From positions 1 to 39,389 of the forward strand of contig CANOKL010000041.1 of assembly GCA_947566645.1 (NCBI GenBank): a DNA stretch of 39,389 nt. Direction: 5' to 3'. The notes beneath the pieces were generated by a model that did no database searches, was not told where the DNA came from, and was given only the letters and a program-made list of their open reading frames with translations. The translations under genes were made by a program, and so were the position numbers. Source of the stretch: an uncultured Lachnospiraceae bacterium (GTDB lineage: Bacteria > Bacillota > Clostridia > Lachnospirales > Lachnospiraceae). Positions 14,318 through 22,727 of this stretch are shown here, piece after piece (within the stretch, counting starts at the first letter, position 1; every line of letters begins with the position of its first letter).

Positions 14318-14331
14318 GCTGCTCCTCCTGG

Positions 14332-14435
14332 GTTGGGGACGGGGTATTTTTAATTTTCCCCCGTCCCAGATTGAAAATAGCCTGTCCCTTTTTGAGTTGG
14401 GGACGGGGTATTTTTAATTTTCCCCCGTCCCCAAC
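14332..14435. repeat. Palindromic repeat, copy 1 (tandem pair of hairpins)
   Basis: Two hairpin units with TTGGGGACGGGG on the left and CCCCGTCCC(CAA) on the right of an A/T core, here in direct orientation. The spacer begins AGATTGAAA and contains a decayed third half (GCCTGTCCC). It starts 5 bp after the asnS stop and ends just before the ribosome-binding site of the VanR-type gene. Four more copies occur in the window. Confidence 0.9.
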
Positions 14436-14440
14436 TGCAA

Positions 14441-15829
14441 CTAGTCGCAGTTGTTGACTGTTCTTGGGAATGGTACGACGTCCCGGATGTTGCTCATTCC
14501 GGTGAGGTACATGATGCATCTTTCGAAGCCGAGTCCGAAGCCGGAGTGTCTGGTGGAGCCGTATTTTCTAAGATCCAGGTAGAATCCGTAGTCTTCTTCC
14601 CCTAGTCCTAGTTCCTGCATCCTTGTGTACAGCTTGTCATAGTCGTCTTCTCTCTGGCTTCCGCCGATGATCTCCCCGATGCCCGGGACGAGGCAGTCTA
14701 CTGCTGCCACGGTTTTTCCGTCATCGTTCTGCTTCATATAGAATGCCTTGATCTCCTTCGGGTAGTCGGTCACAAATACCGGACGTTTGAAGACTTTCTC
14801 TGTCAGATAGCGTTCGTGCTCGGTCTGAAGGTCCACACCCCAGGATACTTTGTACTCGAATTTGTCGTTATTTTTCTCCAGAATGTCAATGGCTTCGGTG
14901 TAGGTGATCCGTGCAAAGTCTGAGGTTGCCACGTTATTAAGTCTGTCTAAGAGCCCTTTGTCCACGAAGGAGTTGAAGAAGTTCATCTCTTCGGGTGCGT
15001 GCTCTAGTACATAATTGATGACGTATTTTAACATTGCCTCTGCCAGATCCATGTTATCGTCAAGATCTGTAAATGCCATCTCTGGCTCGATCATCCAGAA
15101 TTCTGCCGCGTGTCTGGTGGTGTTAGAATTCTCTGCCCGGAAGGTCGGTCCGAAGGTGTAAATGTTTTTAAATGCCTGGGCGTATGTCTCTCCGTTCAAC
15201 TGCCCGCTTACGGTGAGGCTTGTCTCTTTTCCGAAGAAATCCTTTGTATAGTCTACCTCTCCTTCCTCGTTAAGCGGAATATCTGACATGTCCATGGCGG
15301 TGACATGGAACATCTCTCCTGCTCCCTCGCAGTCGCTTCCGGTAATGATCGGTGTGTGCACATACACGAAGTCTCTCTCCTGGAAAAATCTGTGGAGTGC
15401 ATATGCTGTCAGCGAGCGCACCCGGAACACCGCCTGGAATGTATTTGTCCTTGGGCGTAAGTGCGCGATGGTACGCAGATATTCGAAGCTGTGGCGCTTC
15501 TTCTGAAGGGGGTAATCCGGTGCGGACGCGCCTTCAACAGCAATCTCCCGTGCCTGGATCTCGAAGGGCTGCTTTGCCTGGGGAGTCGCAACGAGGGTTC
15601 CCGTCACAATAATCGCTGCCCCCACATTCAGCCTGGATATCTCCTCAAAATTCTCCATGGTGTCATGATAGACGATCTGAAGCGGCTCAAAAAATGTTCC
15701 GTCATTTACTACAATAAACCCAAATGCTTTCGAATCACGGATGCTGCGCACCCAGCCGCCTACCGTAATCTCCTTGTCAAGATATTCTTCTCTGTTCTTG
15801 TATAACTCTCTGATATTTACCAAATCCAT
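14441..15829 (-). CDS. asnS: Asparaginyl-tRNA synthetase
   Basis: 462 residues from ATG at 15829, preceded by AAGGAG at 10 bases; an in-frame ATG at 15859 would add ten untypical residues. The N-terminal anticodon-binding OB domain has VGGWVRSIRDSKAFGFIVVN. The class II catalytic core shows motif 2 FRAENSNTTRHAAEFWMIEP and motif 3 GFGLGFERCIMYLTG; the 'SGEGS'-like insertion typical of AsnRS rather than AspRS is supported by the DCEGAGEMF segment. It charges tRNA-Asn with asparagine. No T-box leader is seen upstream. The genes after it (VanRS type, SbcD-like) are in the same direction, separated by a repeat element. Confidence 0.96.
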   Translation of the reverse strand: MDLVNIRELYKNREEYLDKEITVGGWVRSIRDSKAFGFIVVNDGTFFEPLQIVYHDTMENFEEISRLNVGAAIIVTGTLVATPQAKQPFEIQAREIAVEGASAPDYPLQKKRHSFEYLRTIAHLRPRTNTFQAVFRVRSLTAYALHRFFQERDFVYVHTPIITGSDCEGAGEMFHVTAMDMSDIPLNEEGEVDYTKDFFGKETSLTVSGQLNGETYAQAFKNIYTFGPTFRAENSNTTRHAAEFWMIEPEMAFTDLDDNMDLAEAMLKYVINYVLEHAPEEMNFFNSFVDKGLLDRLNNVATSDFARITYTEAIDILEKNNDKFEYKVSWGVDLQTEHERYLTEKVFKRPVFVTDYPKEIKAFYMKQNDDGKTVAAVDCLVPGIGEIIGGSQREDDYDKLYTRMQELGLGEEDYGFYLDLRKYGSTRHSGFGLGFERCIMYLTGMSNIRDVVPFPRTVNNCD

Positions 15830-16136
15830 ACCAAATATACTCCTTTTTCTGATTTCCATACATACTTCCGCATGATATAATAAAGTAAAGATCTGTCATG
15901 AGATAACCTTTCATTCTGACTTGTCTAAATGAAAAGTTATAATGTAAGCGCCAAAAGGTATTCCCAAAGTCATGCTTTTTCATGCAGGCATGAAACACAT
16001 AAACTTTTGACGCTTGTATCCAGTTATTTCATGGCAGTTTCTGACCGGATGCCGTGCAGCGGGATGCACGGTTCCGTGAATAGTAACTGTGGATATTTTA
16101 CCACACTTTATTATATTTTTAAAGGGAGGAATATTT
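15830..16136. promoter_or_regulatory. Divergent intergenic region between asnS and the aldo/keto reductase, with two inverted repeats
   Basis: About 300 bp without a gene. It contains an 18-bp inverted repeat (TTTCATGC-AG-GCATGAAA, 15978-15995) and a second hairpin CCGTGCA-GCGGGA-TGCACGG (16052-16071). A possible asnS promoter on the minus strand has ATGACA and TATCAT 16 bases apart around 15874-15901. I looked for the T-box sequence (AGGGTGG..CCGCG) and did not find it. Confidence 0.45.
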
Positions 16137-17168
16137 ATGCGGAAAATAACACTTGGAAAGACCGGCATTACGGTAAATAAAAATGGCTTTGGGGCGCTCC
16201 CCATACAGCGCATTTCCCAGGAGGATGCGGTGTATCTCCTTCACAAGGCCTTTGACAGTGGGATTGATTTTTACGATACTGCCAGATTTTATACAGACAG
16301 TGAAGAGAAACTGGGGGCGGCTTTTTCGGACCGCCGGGACAGGATTATTCTCGCTTCCAAAACCGGGGCGGAAGATTCAGCAACCTTCTGGAAGGACCTG
16401 GAGACTACCCTCGGCAACCTGAAGACCGACTATTTAGATATTTACCAGTTCCACAATATTCCCTTCTGCCCGAAGCCGGGGGACAAAAGCGGGCTATATG
16501 AGGCCATGCTGGAAGCAAAGGCGCAGGGGAAGATCCGGCACATCGGCATCACGAACCACCGTCTGGCAGTGGCGCACGAGGCCATCGACAGCGGCCTGTA
16601 TGACACACTGCAGTTCCCCTTCAGCTACCTGTCTTCTGACCAGGAACTGGAACTTGTGAAAAAATGCGAGGAGGCAGACATGGGCTTTATCGCCATGAAG
16701 GCCCTCGCCGGAGGACTCATCACTCACGCTGCGGCCGCCTATGCCTATATGCTTCAGTATGAACATGTACTTCCCATCTGGGGAATCCAGCGGGAACGGG
16801 AGCTGGACGAGTTTCTGGCCTGTCAGGAGCACGAGCCGTCCATGGAGGGAGAAGTGCAGGAAATCATCCGCCGCGACCGCGAAGAACTACAGGGCGAATT
16901 CTGCCGGGGCTGCGGATACTGTATGCCCTGCCCGGCGGGAATTGAGATCAATACCTGCGCACGGATGTCACTTCTGATCCGAAGGGCTCCGTCCGAAGCA
17001 CAGCTTACGGATGAGGCACAGGCTATGATGAAGAAGACCCAGGGATGCCTCCACTGTGGGAAATGCAAGGAGAAATGCCCTTACGGGTTGGATACGCCTT
17101 CTCTGCTGGAGAGAAACTATATAGATTACAAAGAAATTCTTAGCGCACGGGGGACGGGGGAAAATTAA
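16137..17168 (+). CDS. Aldo/keto reductase with C-terminal 4Fe-4S ferredoxin domain
   Basis: 343 residues from ATG at 16137, 7 bases after GGGAGG. The aldo/keto reductase barrel shows the catalytic set Asp and Tyr in GIDFYDTARFY, Lys in ILASKTG and His in IYQFHNI. The last about 90 residues carry Cys clusters CRGCGYCMPCPAGIEINTC and CLHCGKCKEKCPYGLDTP, typical of a 4Fe-4S module. Such iron-sulphur aldo/keto reductases are common in anaerobic Clostridia, with substrates mostly unknown. The end of the gene lies inside a palindromic repeat, which encodes the last residues (about RGTGEN) and supplies the TAA stop. Confidence 0.9.
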   Translation: MRKITLGKTGITVNKNGFGALPIQRISQEDAVYLLHKAFDSGIDFYDTARFYTDSEEKLGAAFSDRRDRIILASKTGAEDSATFWKDLETTLGNLKTDYLDIYQFHNIPFCPKPGDKSGLYEAMLEAKAQGKIRHIGITNHRLAVAHEAIDSGLYDTLQFPFSYLSSDQELELVKKCEEADMGFIAMKALAGGLITHAAAAYAYMLQYEHVLPIWGIQRERELDEFLACQEHEPSMEGEVQEIIRRDREELQGEFCRGCGYCMPCPAGIEINTCARMSLLIRRAPSEAQLTDEAQAMMKKTQGCLHCGKCKEKCPYGLDTPSLLERNYIDYKEILSARGTGEN

Positions 17169-17228
17169 AAATACCCCGTCCCCAACTGAAAGAGGGACGG
17201 GGCATTTTTAATTTTCCCCCGTCCCCAA
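17149..17228. repeat. Palindromic repeat, copy 2 (inverted pair), overlapping the aldo/keto reductase stop
   Basis: Left and right halves are near-perfect reverse complements (one difference in 33 bases) around an 11-base spacer close to CAACTGAAAGA. The left edge is inside the coding sequence of the reductase, and the right edge is 6 bp from the stop of the convergent GH97-type remnant. Confidence 0.9.
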
Positions 17229-17234
17229 TTCCGT

Positions 17235-18896
17235 TTATCTTACGGTAATTTTGATTTTAGCTGTTTTCTTATTAAATGTCTTTACCGTGATTGTGCTAGT
17301 TCCTTTCTTCTTTGCCTTTACTTTTCCATTGGCAGAAACTATTGCCACCTTCTTGTTGCTGGACTTATAGGTGATCTTGTTGCTAGCTGTGTTCTTGGGC
17401 AGCTTTACTTTAATCTTATAGCTCTGTCCTTTTTTCAGCTGTCTGGTTGTCGCTGCCACATTAACTTTCTTTGGGGCTGCCTTAACCTTCACACTGCAGG
17501 TAGCCTTTTTGCCGTCTACTGTTACAGTAATCTTAGCTGAGCCCTTCTTAAGTGCAGTAACTTTACCGTTCTTCACCTTCACTGTCTTCGGCTTGCTGGA
17601 TTTCCAGGTAACCTTCTTAGCCTTGTATCCTGATGGTGATAACTTTGTTTTTAATTTGAATGTTTCTTTAACACCCAGGGTCAGTTTGGTCTTGTTCAGA
17701 GTGATTTTCTTTAAAGTAATCTCTGTACCCTGATTTCCGCCTTGCTGTGCCTTTTTCAGTGCCGTCTGCGCTGCTGTAAGGGCTGATGCTGCTTTGTCTA
17801 CTTCTTCCTGGGTTGCTTCTGCCTTGCCTGCTACTTCTTTTGCTTCCTGCAGCTTTGTCTGCAGCGCCTTCCAGGTCTCTGCTGTATAATCTGCCGCTTT
17901 CAGTGCCTCTGCGCTCTGAATTGCTGCATTTAACGCTTTTTTGTCGGCTTCCTTTATAACCGGGTCGGCTTTCTGAAGTGCTCTCCTTGCTGCGTCAAGC
18001 GCTGCTGCTGCTTTGTCTACATCAGTCTGGGTTGCTCCTTCCTTTGCAAGAACAGCCTGGGCTTCCTGAATACGTTTCTGCAGCACATTCCAGGTTTCTG
18101 CCGTATACTCTGCTTCGATCAGTGCTCCTGCACTTGTGACTGCATCATTCAACAGCTTGACAGTCTCATGAGTTGCATTCTTTGTAATCTTAATAGCAGC
18201 ACCGCCATACTGGAGCATCTTGAGAGTCAGTGTGTCACCTTTCTTTACAGATTTTGTTTCAACTACGATATCTTTCTGAGTCTCTCCATCCTTAAAAATT
18301 GTTGCGGTATAGTCCACGCCTGATTTCAGGAAATCAAGGGCAAATGTCTCTTCGCGCCCTTCTGGTTCGACATTGCACATAATGCCCATATACCAGTCAT
18401 TTCCTGAACTGCGGGCCATATTAACATAGTGGCCGATCTCTCCGCCAACCAAGACAGAGTCATCCCATTCAGATGGCATATCTTTGTAGAATTCATAAGC
18501 CTTGCTTGCCCTGTATGTTGCCGGTTTGTCTGCCAGACACTGCAGGCCGCTCTCATACAGCACAGCCTCTGCCGCAAGTGCAGCCAGACTTGCCTGCTGA
18601 TTTTCAGGCAACATTTCATCCCTGCCCGCTTCATCTTCGCGGAAAGAATGATATGAGGCTATCGGCGCATAATCCCCAGGCCCAATTGCAAATCGCGTAA
18701 AAGGCAATGCGCAGTCGTAGTATGCCTTATGCCATCCTGCTTCAGATGCGGAGATACCTTCCTGTGTCAGGAAATGAGGATATGTACGGCGCATACCAGA
18801 GGGTTTATATACTCCGTGAGGATTAATGAGCATATGGTTCTCCTCAGCCAGCTTCACCAGTTTATTGACTAACTGTACAGCCCACTGTGCTCCCGA
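17235..18896 (-). pseudogene. GH97-type glycosidase, C-terminal half with FIVAR and Big_2 domains; N-terminus lost
   Basis: The open frame begins at a junction near 18896. The first about 200 residues match the later part of a GH97 glycosidase: LINPHGVYKPSGMRRTYPH, then FTRFAIGPGDYAP, then the C-terminal sandwich with GEIGHYVNMARSSGNDWYMG. Next are two FIVAR-type helical repeats (each with AEYTAETW or ADYTAETW and ATQ.(D/E)VDKAA) and two Big_2 Ig-like repeats rich in Lys. The N-terminal sandwich, signal peptide and most of the catalytic barrel are missing, so the enzyme is probably dead. The ATG at 18857 has no ribosome-binding site. The domain mix is that of a secreted, surface-bound glycosidase, perhaps an alpha-galactosidase given the adjacent galactose transporter. 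Confidence 0.82.
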
Positions 18897-20059
18897 GTCG
18901 GAATCGCCGGCTCAATGGCTCCGAAGGACACGCCCTTGGTGGCATAGGTTACAAGTCCGAAGATCACCAGCATATTTGCCATAGTGGAAATAAACGGGTG
19001 CATCTTGAACTTTGCCGTAAAGAATCCCGCAATGGTCGTAAAAAATGTACATAATACGATGCAGACTACCAGTGCCAGGATGACCCTCAGCCCAATAGGT
19101 ATGGTCGTAAAATCAAAGATATGTCCAAACACGCCTCCTGTGTTAATTCCCTGGTGCATAATAATGGTAGCGGTCGTCATACCCATACCGATCATACGGC
19201 CAATAGAGAGGTCCGTACCAGTAAGGAGAATAAGACCCGCAACGCCCAGTGCAAGGAACATACGCGGGGATGCCTGCTGCAGAATATTTAACACATTATT
19301 ATAGGTAAGAAGCGGCGCATTTTTTACCATGGGTGTAATGATACACAGTGCTATAAATATAAGTATGATGGCAATATACAGGCCGTTCTGCAGGAGAAAG
19401 GCCCTGCGGTTAAACGTATACTTATAGTTTTCCCACTTCTGGGCCCTCGTCTCCAGCATGGTGAACTTTGACATCCTGAGCAGGTCAATCAGATGATATT
19501 TATACGTATAAGCCGCATGCCTCCGGTCTTTTATCCGCTGCAGCTCCTTTTCATATACCATCTTTGCATCAAATTGCCGGTTCTTATAGACATACTTTTC
19601 TTCCTTGATTTCCTTGCTGTCAGAAAGTCCCGAGAGATTTTTCTGATGCTCCTTCGCAAGTTCAGAAAGCCTTGCCTGATACTTTTCCTTTGCCGCCGCC
19701 TTCTCCAGGTCGCAGCTTGTCTTCACCGGCTGGTAGTACTGCTGGTCGTAGTGGGCTTTCAGATAGCTTTCTGCATCCGCGATGAGCTTCGAGATCTCTC
19801 CCTTGTTCTTCCCCTCTTCCGCCTGTGCCTTTGCAAGCTCTGTCTTTGCCTTTGCGATTCTTGCGTCTCTTTCTTCCTTTGTTAGGGCGCGGTCTCTTTT
19901 TGCTCCGTCAATCTGGTTCTGAAGGGAGATCACCTTATCTGTCCCGTCTGCCCTGAGGCTGTCTATCTTTGCCTGAATTTTTCCTATATAATCTTCAATC
20001 GGCTGACGCAGCTTTATCTCCTGTTCCGCCGAAAGAATCCTGCTGTTTCCATTCGCCAT
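18869..20059 (-). pseudogene. mglC: Galactose/methylgalactoside ABC transporter permease, 3' truncated
   Basis: About 396 residues from ATG at 20059 (GAGGGAG upstream). Residues 1-190 are a hydrophilic coiled-coil extension seen in Lachnospiraceae MglC proteins (LSAEQEIKLRQPIEDYIGKI and RHAAYTYKYHLIDLLRMSKF). Then come membrane helices with LQQASPRMFLALGVAGLIL, TGTDLSIGRMIGMG and KFKMHPFISTMANMLVIFG. After GVSFGAIEPAIP the family continues with further helices, but here the frame reads TREHSGLYS and stops. The lost part is roughly 130-150 residues, including the last helices, so the permease is unlikely to work. The DNA after the break is the GH97-type gene on the same strand. Confidence 0.85.
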
Positions 20060-20078
20060 TTCATTCATCTCCCTCATC

Positions 20079-21587
20079 CTATAGATATTTTGCGCTGAGC
20101 CTTAAGAGCTCTTCCTGGTCTGTTTCTTTCGTATTTACAATTCCGGAGAGCCGTCCGTTTGACATAACACCGATCCGGTTGGTGATTCCAAGAATCTCCG
20201 GCATTTCAGAGGAAACAACGATTACTGTCTTTCCCTGCTTTGCCATGTTGATAATCAGCTCATAGATCTCATACTTGGCGCCTACGTCGATTCCTCTGGT
20301 CGGCTCGTCCATCATGAATATCTGCGGCTCCCTCTCCAGCCATTTCCCGAAGATCACCTTCTGCTGGTTTCCTCCGGAAAGGCTTGAAATCATGTCGTCC
20401 GGCCCCATGCATTTCGTGTGCATGACCTTGATCTCCCTGGCCGTTGCCTTCACCATCTTCGAATCCGAGAGGGCGACCTTTCCTTTGTAATCCTCCAGGT
20501 TCGCAATTGTTGTATTGAAAGTAAGGTCTCCCTTCAGAAAGAGACCGTTGGCTTTCCGTTCCTCTGTAATCATGGCGAAGCCGTGATCCATGGCTTCCTT
20601 CGCGCTGTTAAAATTCATCAGCCGTCCGTTGAAGTAAACGTGTCCTGCCGCTCTTGTCCGCACGCCAAATATGGTCTCCAGAAGCTCCGTACGTCCTGCG
20701 CCTACCAGGCCGTAGAGTCCGAAGATCTCTCCTTCCTTCACATCAAAGGAAATGTCCTGAAGGTGGGGCTCGAACTTCGTTGACAGGTGCTGGACGGACA
20801 GAATCGTGTCCTTTGGCACATTGTCAACAGGCGGGAACCTGTTTTCCAGGGAACGGCCTATCATTGCCGCAATTAGTTCATTCATATCTGTGTCATCCGC
20901 GCTCTTTGTCATAACCAGATTTCCGTCCCGAAGCACGGAGATCTCGTCACAGATCTCAAAGATCTCATCCATTTTATGGGAAATGTAGATCAGCGCGATT
21001 CCCTGGTTCTTCAGCATCCGCATCATTTCAAAGAGCTTTTCCACCTCCTGGACGGTCAGGGAGGATGTGGGTTCGTCAAGTACGATTACCTCAGAATTAT
21101 AGGATATTGCCTTGGCAATCTCGCACATCTGCCTCTGGGATACGGACATATTTCTCATGGGCTGGGTAAGGTTGACCGTCATCCCCAGCTTCCGGAAGAG
21201 CTCCGAAGCTTCCTTCTTCATTCTGCCTTCGTCGATAATTCCCATAGAATTACGGGGATAACGGCCAAGGAACAGATTATCAATTACATTTCGATCCAGG
21301 CACTGGTTCAGTTCCTGGTGCACCATTGCAATTCCGTTCTCAAGGGCATCCTTCGGTCCTGAGAAACTGACCTCCCTGCCGCCGAGAAGAATATTTCCCT
21401 CGTCCTTCTGATACGTTCCGAACAGGCACTTCATCATGGTGGACTTTCCGGCGCCATTTTCGCCCATAAGTCCCATGACCGTCCCCCGCTTCACATCCAG
21501 GCTGATGTGGTCAAGCACCCTGTTGCGGCCAAAGGACTTACTCATGCCACGTATGGATAAGACGATATTGTCTTTCTTATCTGCCAT
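20079..21587 (-). CDS. mglA: Sugar ABC transporter ATP-binding protein (MglA type)
   Basis: 502 residues with two ABC cassettes. Cassette 1: GLMGENGAGKSTMMKCLFG (Walker A), SVSQRQMCEIAKAI (signature-like) and VIVLDEPTSSLT (Walker B). Cassette 2: GLYGLVGAGRTELLETIFG, a degenerate Walker A usual for this class, then SSLSGGNQQKVIFGKWL and IFMMDEPTRGIDVGAK. This pattern is MglA/RbsA. It powers import of galactose or a related sugar. The ATG has AGGAG 9 bases upstream. It appears intact although both its neighbours are broken. Confidence 0.92.
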   Translation of the reverse strand: MADKKDNIVLSIRGMSKSFGRNRVLDHISLDVKRGTVMGLMGENGAGKSTMMKCLFGTYQKDEGNILLGGREVSFSGPKDALENGIAMVHQELNQCLDRNVIDNLFLGRYPRNSMGIIDEGRMKKEASELFRKLGMTVNLTQPMRNMSVSQRQMCEIAKAISYNSEVIVLDEPTSSLTVQEVEKLFEMMRMLKNQGIALIYISHKMDEIFEICDEISVLRDGNLVMTKSADDTDMNELIAAMIGRSLENRFPPVDNVPKDTILSVQHLSTKFEPHLQDISFDVKEGEIFGLYGLVGAGRTELLETIFGVRTRAAGHVYFNGRLMNFNSAKEAMDHGFAMITEERKANGLFLKGDLTFNTTIANLEDYKGKVALSDSKMVKATAREIKVMHTKCMGPDDMISSLSGGNQQKVIFGKWLEREPQIFMMDEPTRGIDVGAKYEIYELIINMAKQGKTVIVVSSEMPEILGITNRIGVMSNGRLSGIVNTKETDQEELLRLSAKYL

Positions 21588-21671
21588 TATTTCTCACTCC
21601 TGTATCTGTTAGATTTATACCGCGTGCCAGATAAATCGGCCGTGAGTATATCATACTTCCTTTTTAAAAAT

Positions 21672-21698
21672 ATCAGGGAGAAATTGCTTCTCCCTGAT
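21672..21698 (-). terminator. Attenuator-type hairpin between mglB and mglA
   Basis: ATCAGGGAGAA and TTCTCCCTGAT pair perfectly over 11 bp around a 5-base loop; on the minus strand ATTTTTAAAAAGG follows. The placement 24 bp after the mglB stop suits partial termination that leaves more binding-protein mRNA than transporter mRNA. Confidence 0.7.
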
Positions 21699-21722
21699 TT
21701 CCGAAAGGAACTATTCGAAAAA

Positions 21723-22522
21723 TTATTGGCTAAGCAGTGCCGTATAGGAAGCTGCATTGTCTGTCTTAACCATGTTGATCGCAAATGCATCATACTGCCC
21801 CGGATTTCCAAGACGGTTTGTAACGTTGGACTCAGTCTGTCCGTCGCCGCCGATATAATCAATATCCAGATTCAGGACATCATCATAGTTCTGAAGGAGC
21901 GGCTGATAAGTTGCACTTAAGAAGTTATCCGATGCATTGTAAATGTTCAGCCATACTTTCTTTGTGGCATGTGCGCTCTCGTCAAGCTGTTTGGACACAG
22001 GCTCGTAAATCTTTGTGGAATCTGTAAAATCCTGATAATTATCTGCTGTTACCGCAACATTCAGTGCGTAGTAGGAACGCTCATCCTCTTTGTATACGTA
22101 TACGTCGTCGCTCAATACGTTTCCTGCATCATCTGCTGTGCCGATACCAGTGTCAACATCTGCACCGTCAAGTGCATTTCTGAGAACACGCAGTGTCAGG
22201 TAAGCCTGAACGTCTGCATGCTGGCTGATGGTTCCGCCGTAGCCCTCTGCAATTGCCGCTACCGCGTCGCTGTTCGCGTCATAGCCGAAGGTCGGTACGT
22301 TATTGTCCTTTGACCATGCATTAAACATAGACATTCCCATTCTACCAGCGGCTTGTCCTTATTCGCAACATCTGAAGAACCGCCTCCGGACTCCTCCGTG
22401 CCCTCTGTCTTTGTAGTCTTTCCCGCATCATCTGATCCTGATGAGGAATTGCCAGAACTGCATGCTGCAAGCGAAAGTCCCAGCAATGTCGCCATCGCCA
22501 AAGAAACAATTTTTTTGTTCAT
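21723..22522 (-). pseudogene. mglB: Galactose-type substrate-binding lipoprotein, internal deletion and frameshift
   Basis: The N-terminal piece (from 22522) has a lipoprotein signal peptide, LSLAACSSGNSSSG, and a linker up to ANKDKPLV. At about 22335 the frame breaks. The C-terminal piece (to 21723) continues in another frame from GMSMFNAWSKDNNVPTFGYD with the sugar-binding-protein pattern 'P.FGYDA...A...I..G...T..QHA', and ends with a second lobe-like region ATKKVWLNIYNASDNFLSAT. The usual sugar-contact region between is missing. In full-length relatives there would be well over 200 residues more. The gene cannot make a working binding protein as it stands. It lies first in the mgl operon. 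Confidence 0.82.
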
Positions 22523-22535
22523 ACTTTTTTCTCCC

Positions 22536-22557
22536 TTTCTCTACACGCTTTGACGTG
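22536..22557. promoter_or_regulatory. Small hairpin in the mglB leader, weak cre-like sequence
   Basis: ACACG-CTTTGA-CGTGT is a 5-bp stem 14-29 bp before the mglB start. The minus strand reads GTCAAAGCGTGTA, which partly matches the catabolite-response (cre) consensus. The match has two mismatches at conserved positions, so I give it little weight. Confidence 0.25.
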
Positions 22558-22640
22558 TTTTTTGTTGTTGGGGTAAGTATATCTGATTTGATATCAAGAA
22601 AACATAGAATATTTTTCTGTTCACATTGAAATTTATTGGG

Positions 22641-22723
22641 GTTGGGGACGGGGTAATTTTAAAAATACCCCGTCCCAGATTGAAGTGGGGACGGGGCATT
22701 TTTAAAATTGCCCCGTCCCCAAC
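22641..22723. repeat. Palindromic repeat, copy 3 (inverted pair)
   Basis: Two hairpin units in inverted orientation, spacer AGATTGAAGT. The halves differ at a few positions that keep G-T or A-T pairing. It begins 4 bp after the stop of the aminotransferase gene, on the side of the mgl promoter. Confidence 0.9.
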
Positions 22724-22727
22724 TCGT

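Noticed and set aside
14298..14519. Reading frame of 73 residues across repeat copy 1
   Set aside because: It is composed of the palindromic repeat and asnS antisense sequence, has no ribosome-binding site, and similar frames arise at other repeat copies.
15830..16136. T-box leader for asnS
   Set aside because: No T-box sequence, no specifier-type stem and no antiterminator/terminator pair is visible before asnS.
21587..21862. 91-residue minus-strand frame between mglA and mglB
   Set aside because: It is the wrong frame of the mglB end and runs through the attenuator hairpin.
22536..22557. Strong catabolite-response element before mglB
   Set aside because: Two conserved positions of the consensus do not match, so it is listed only as a weak site.
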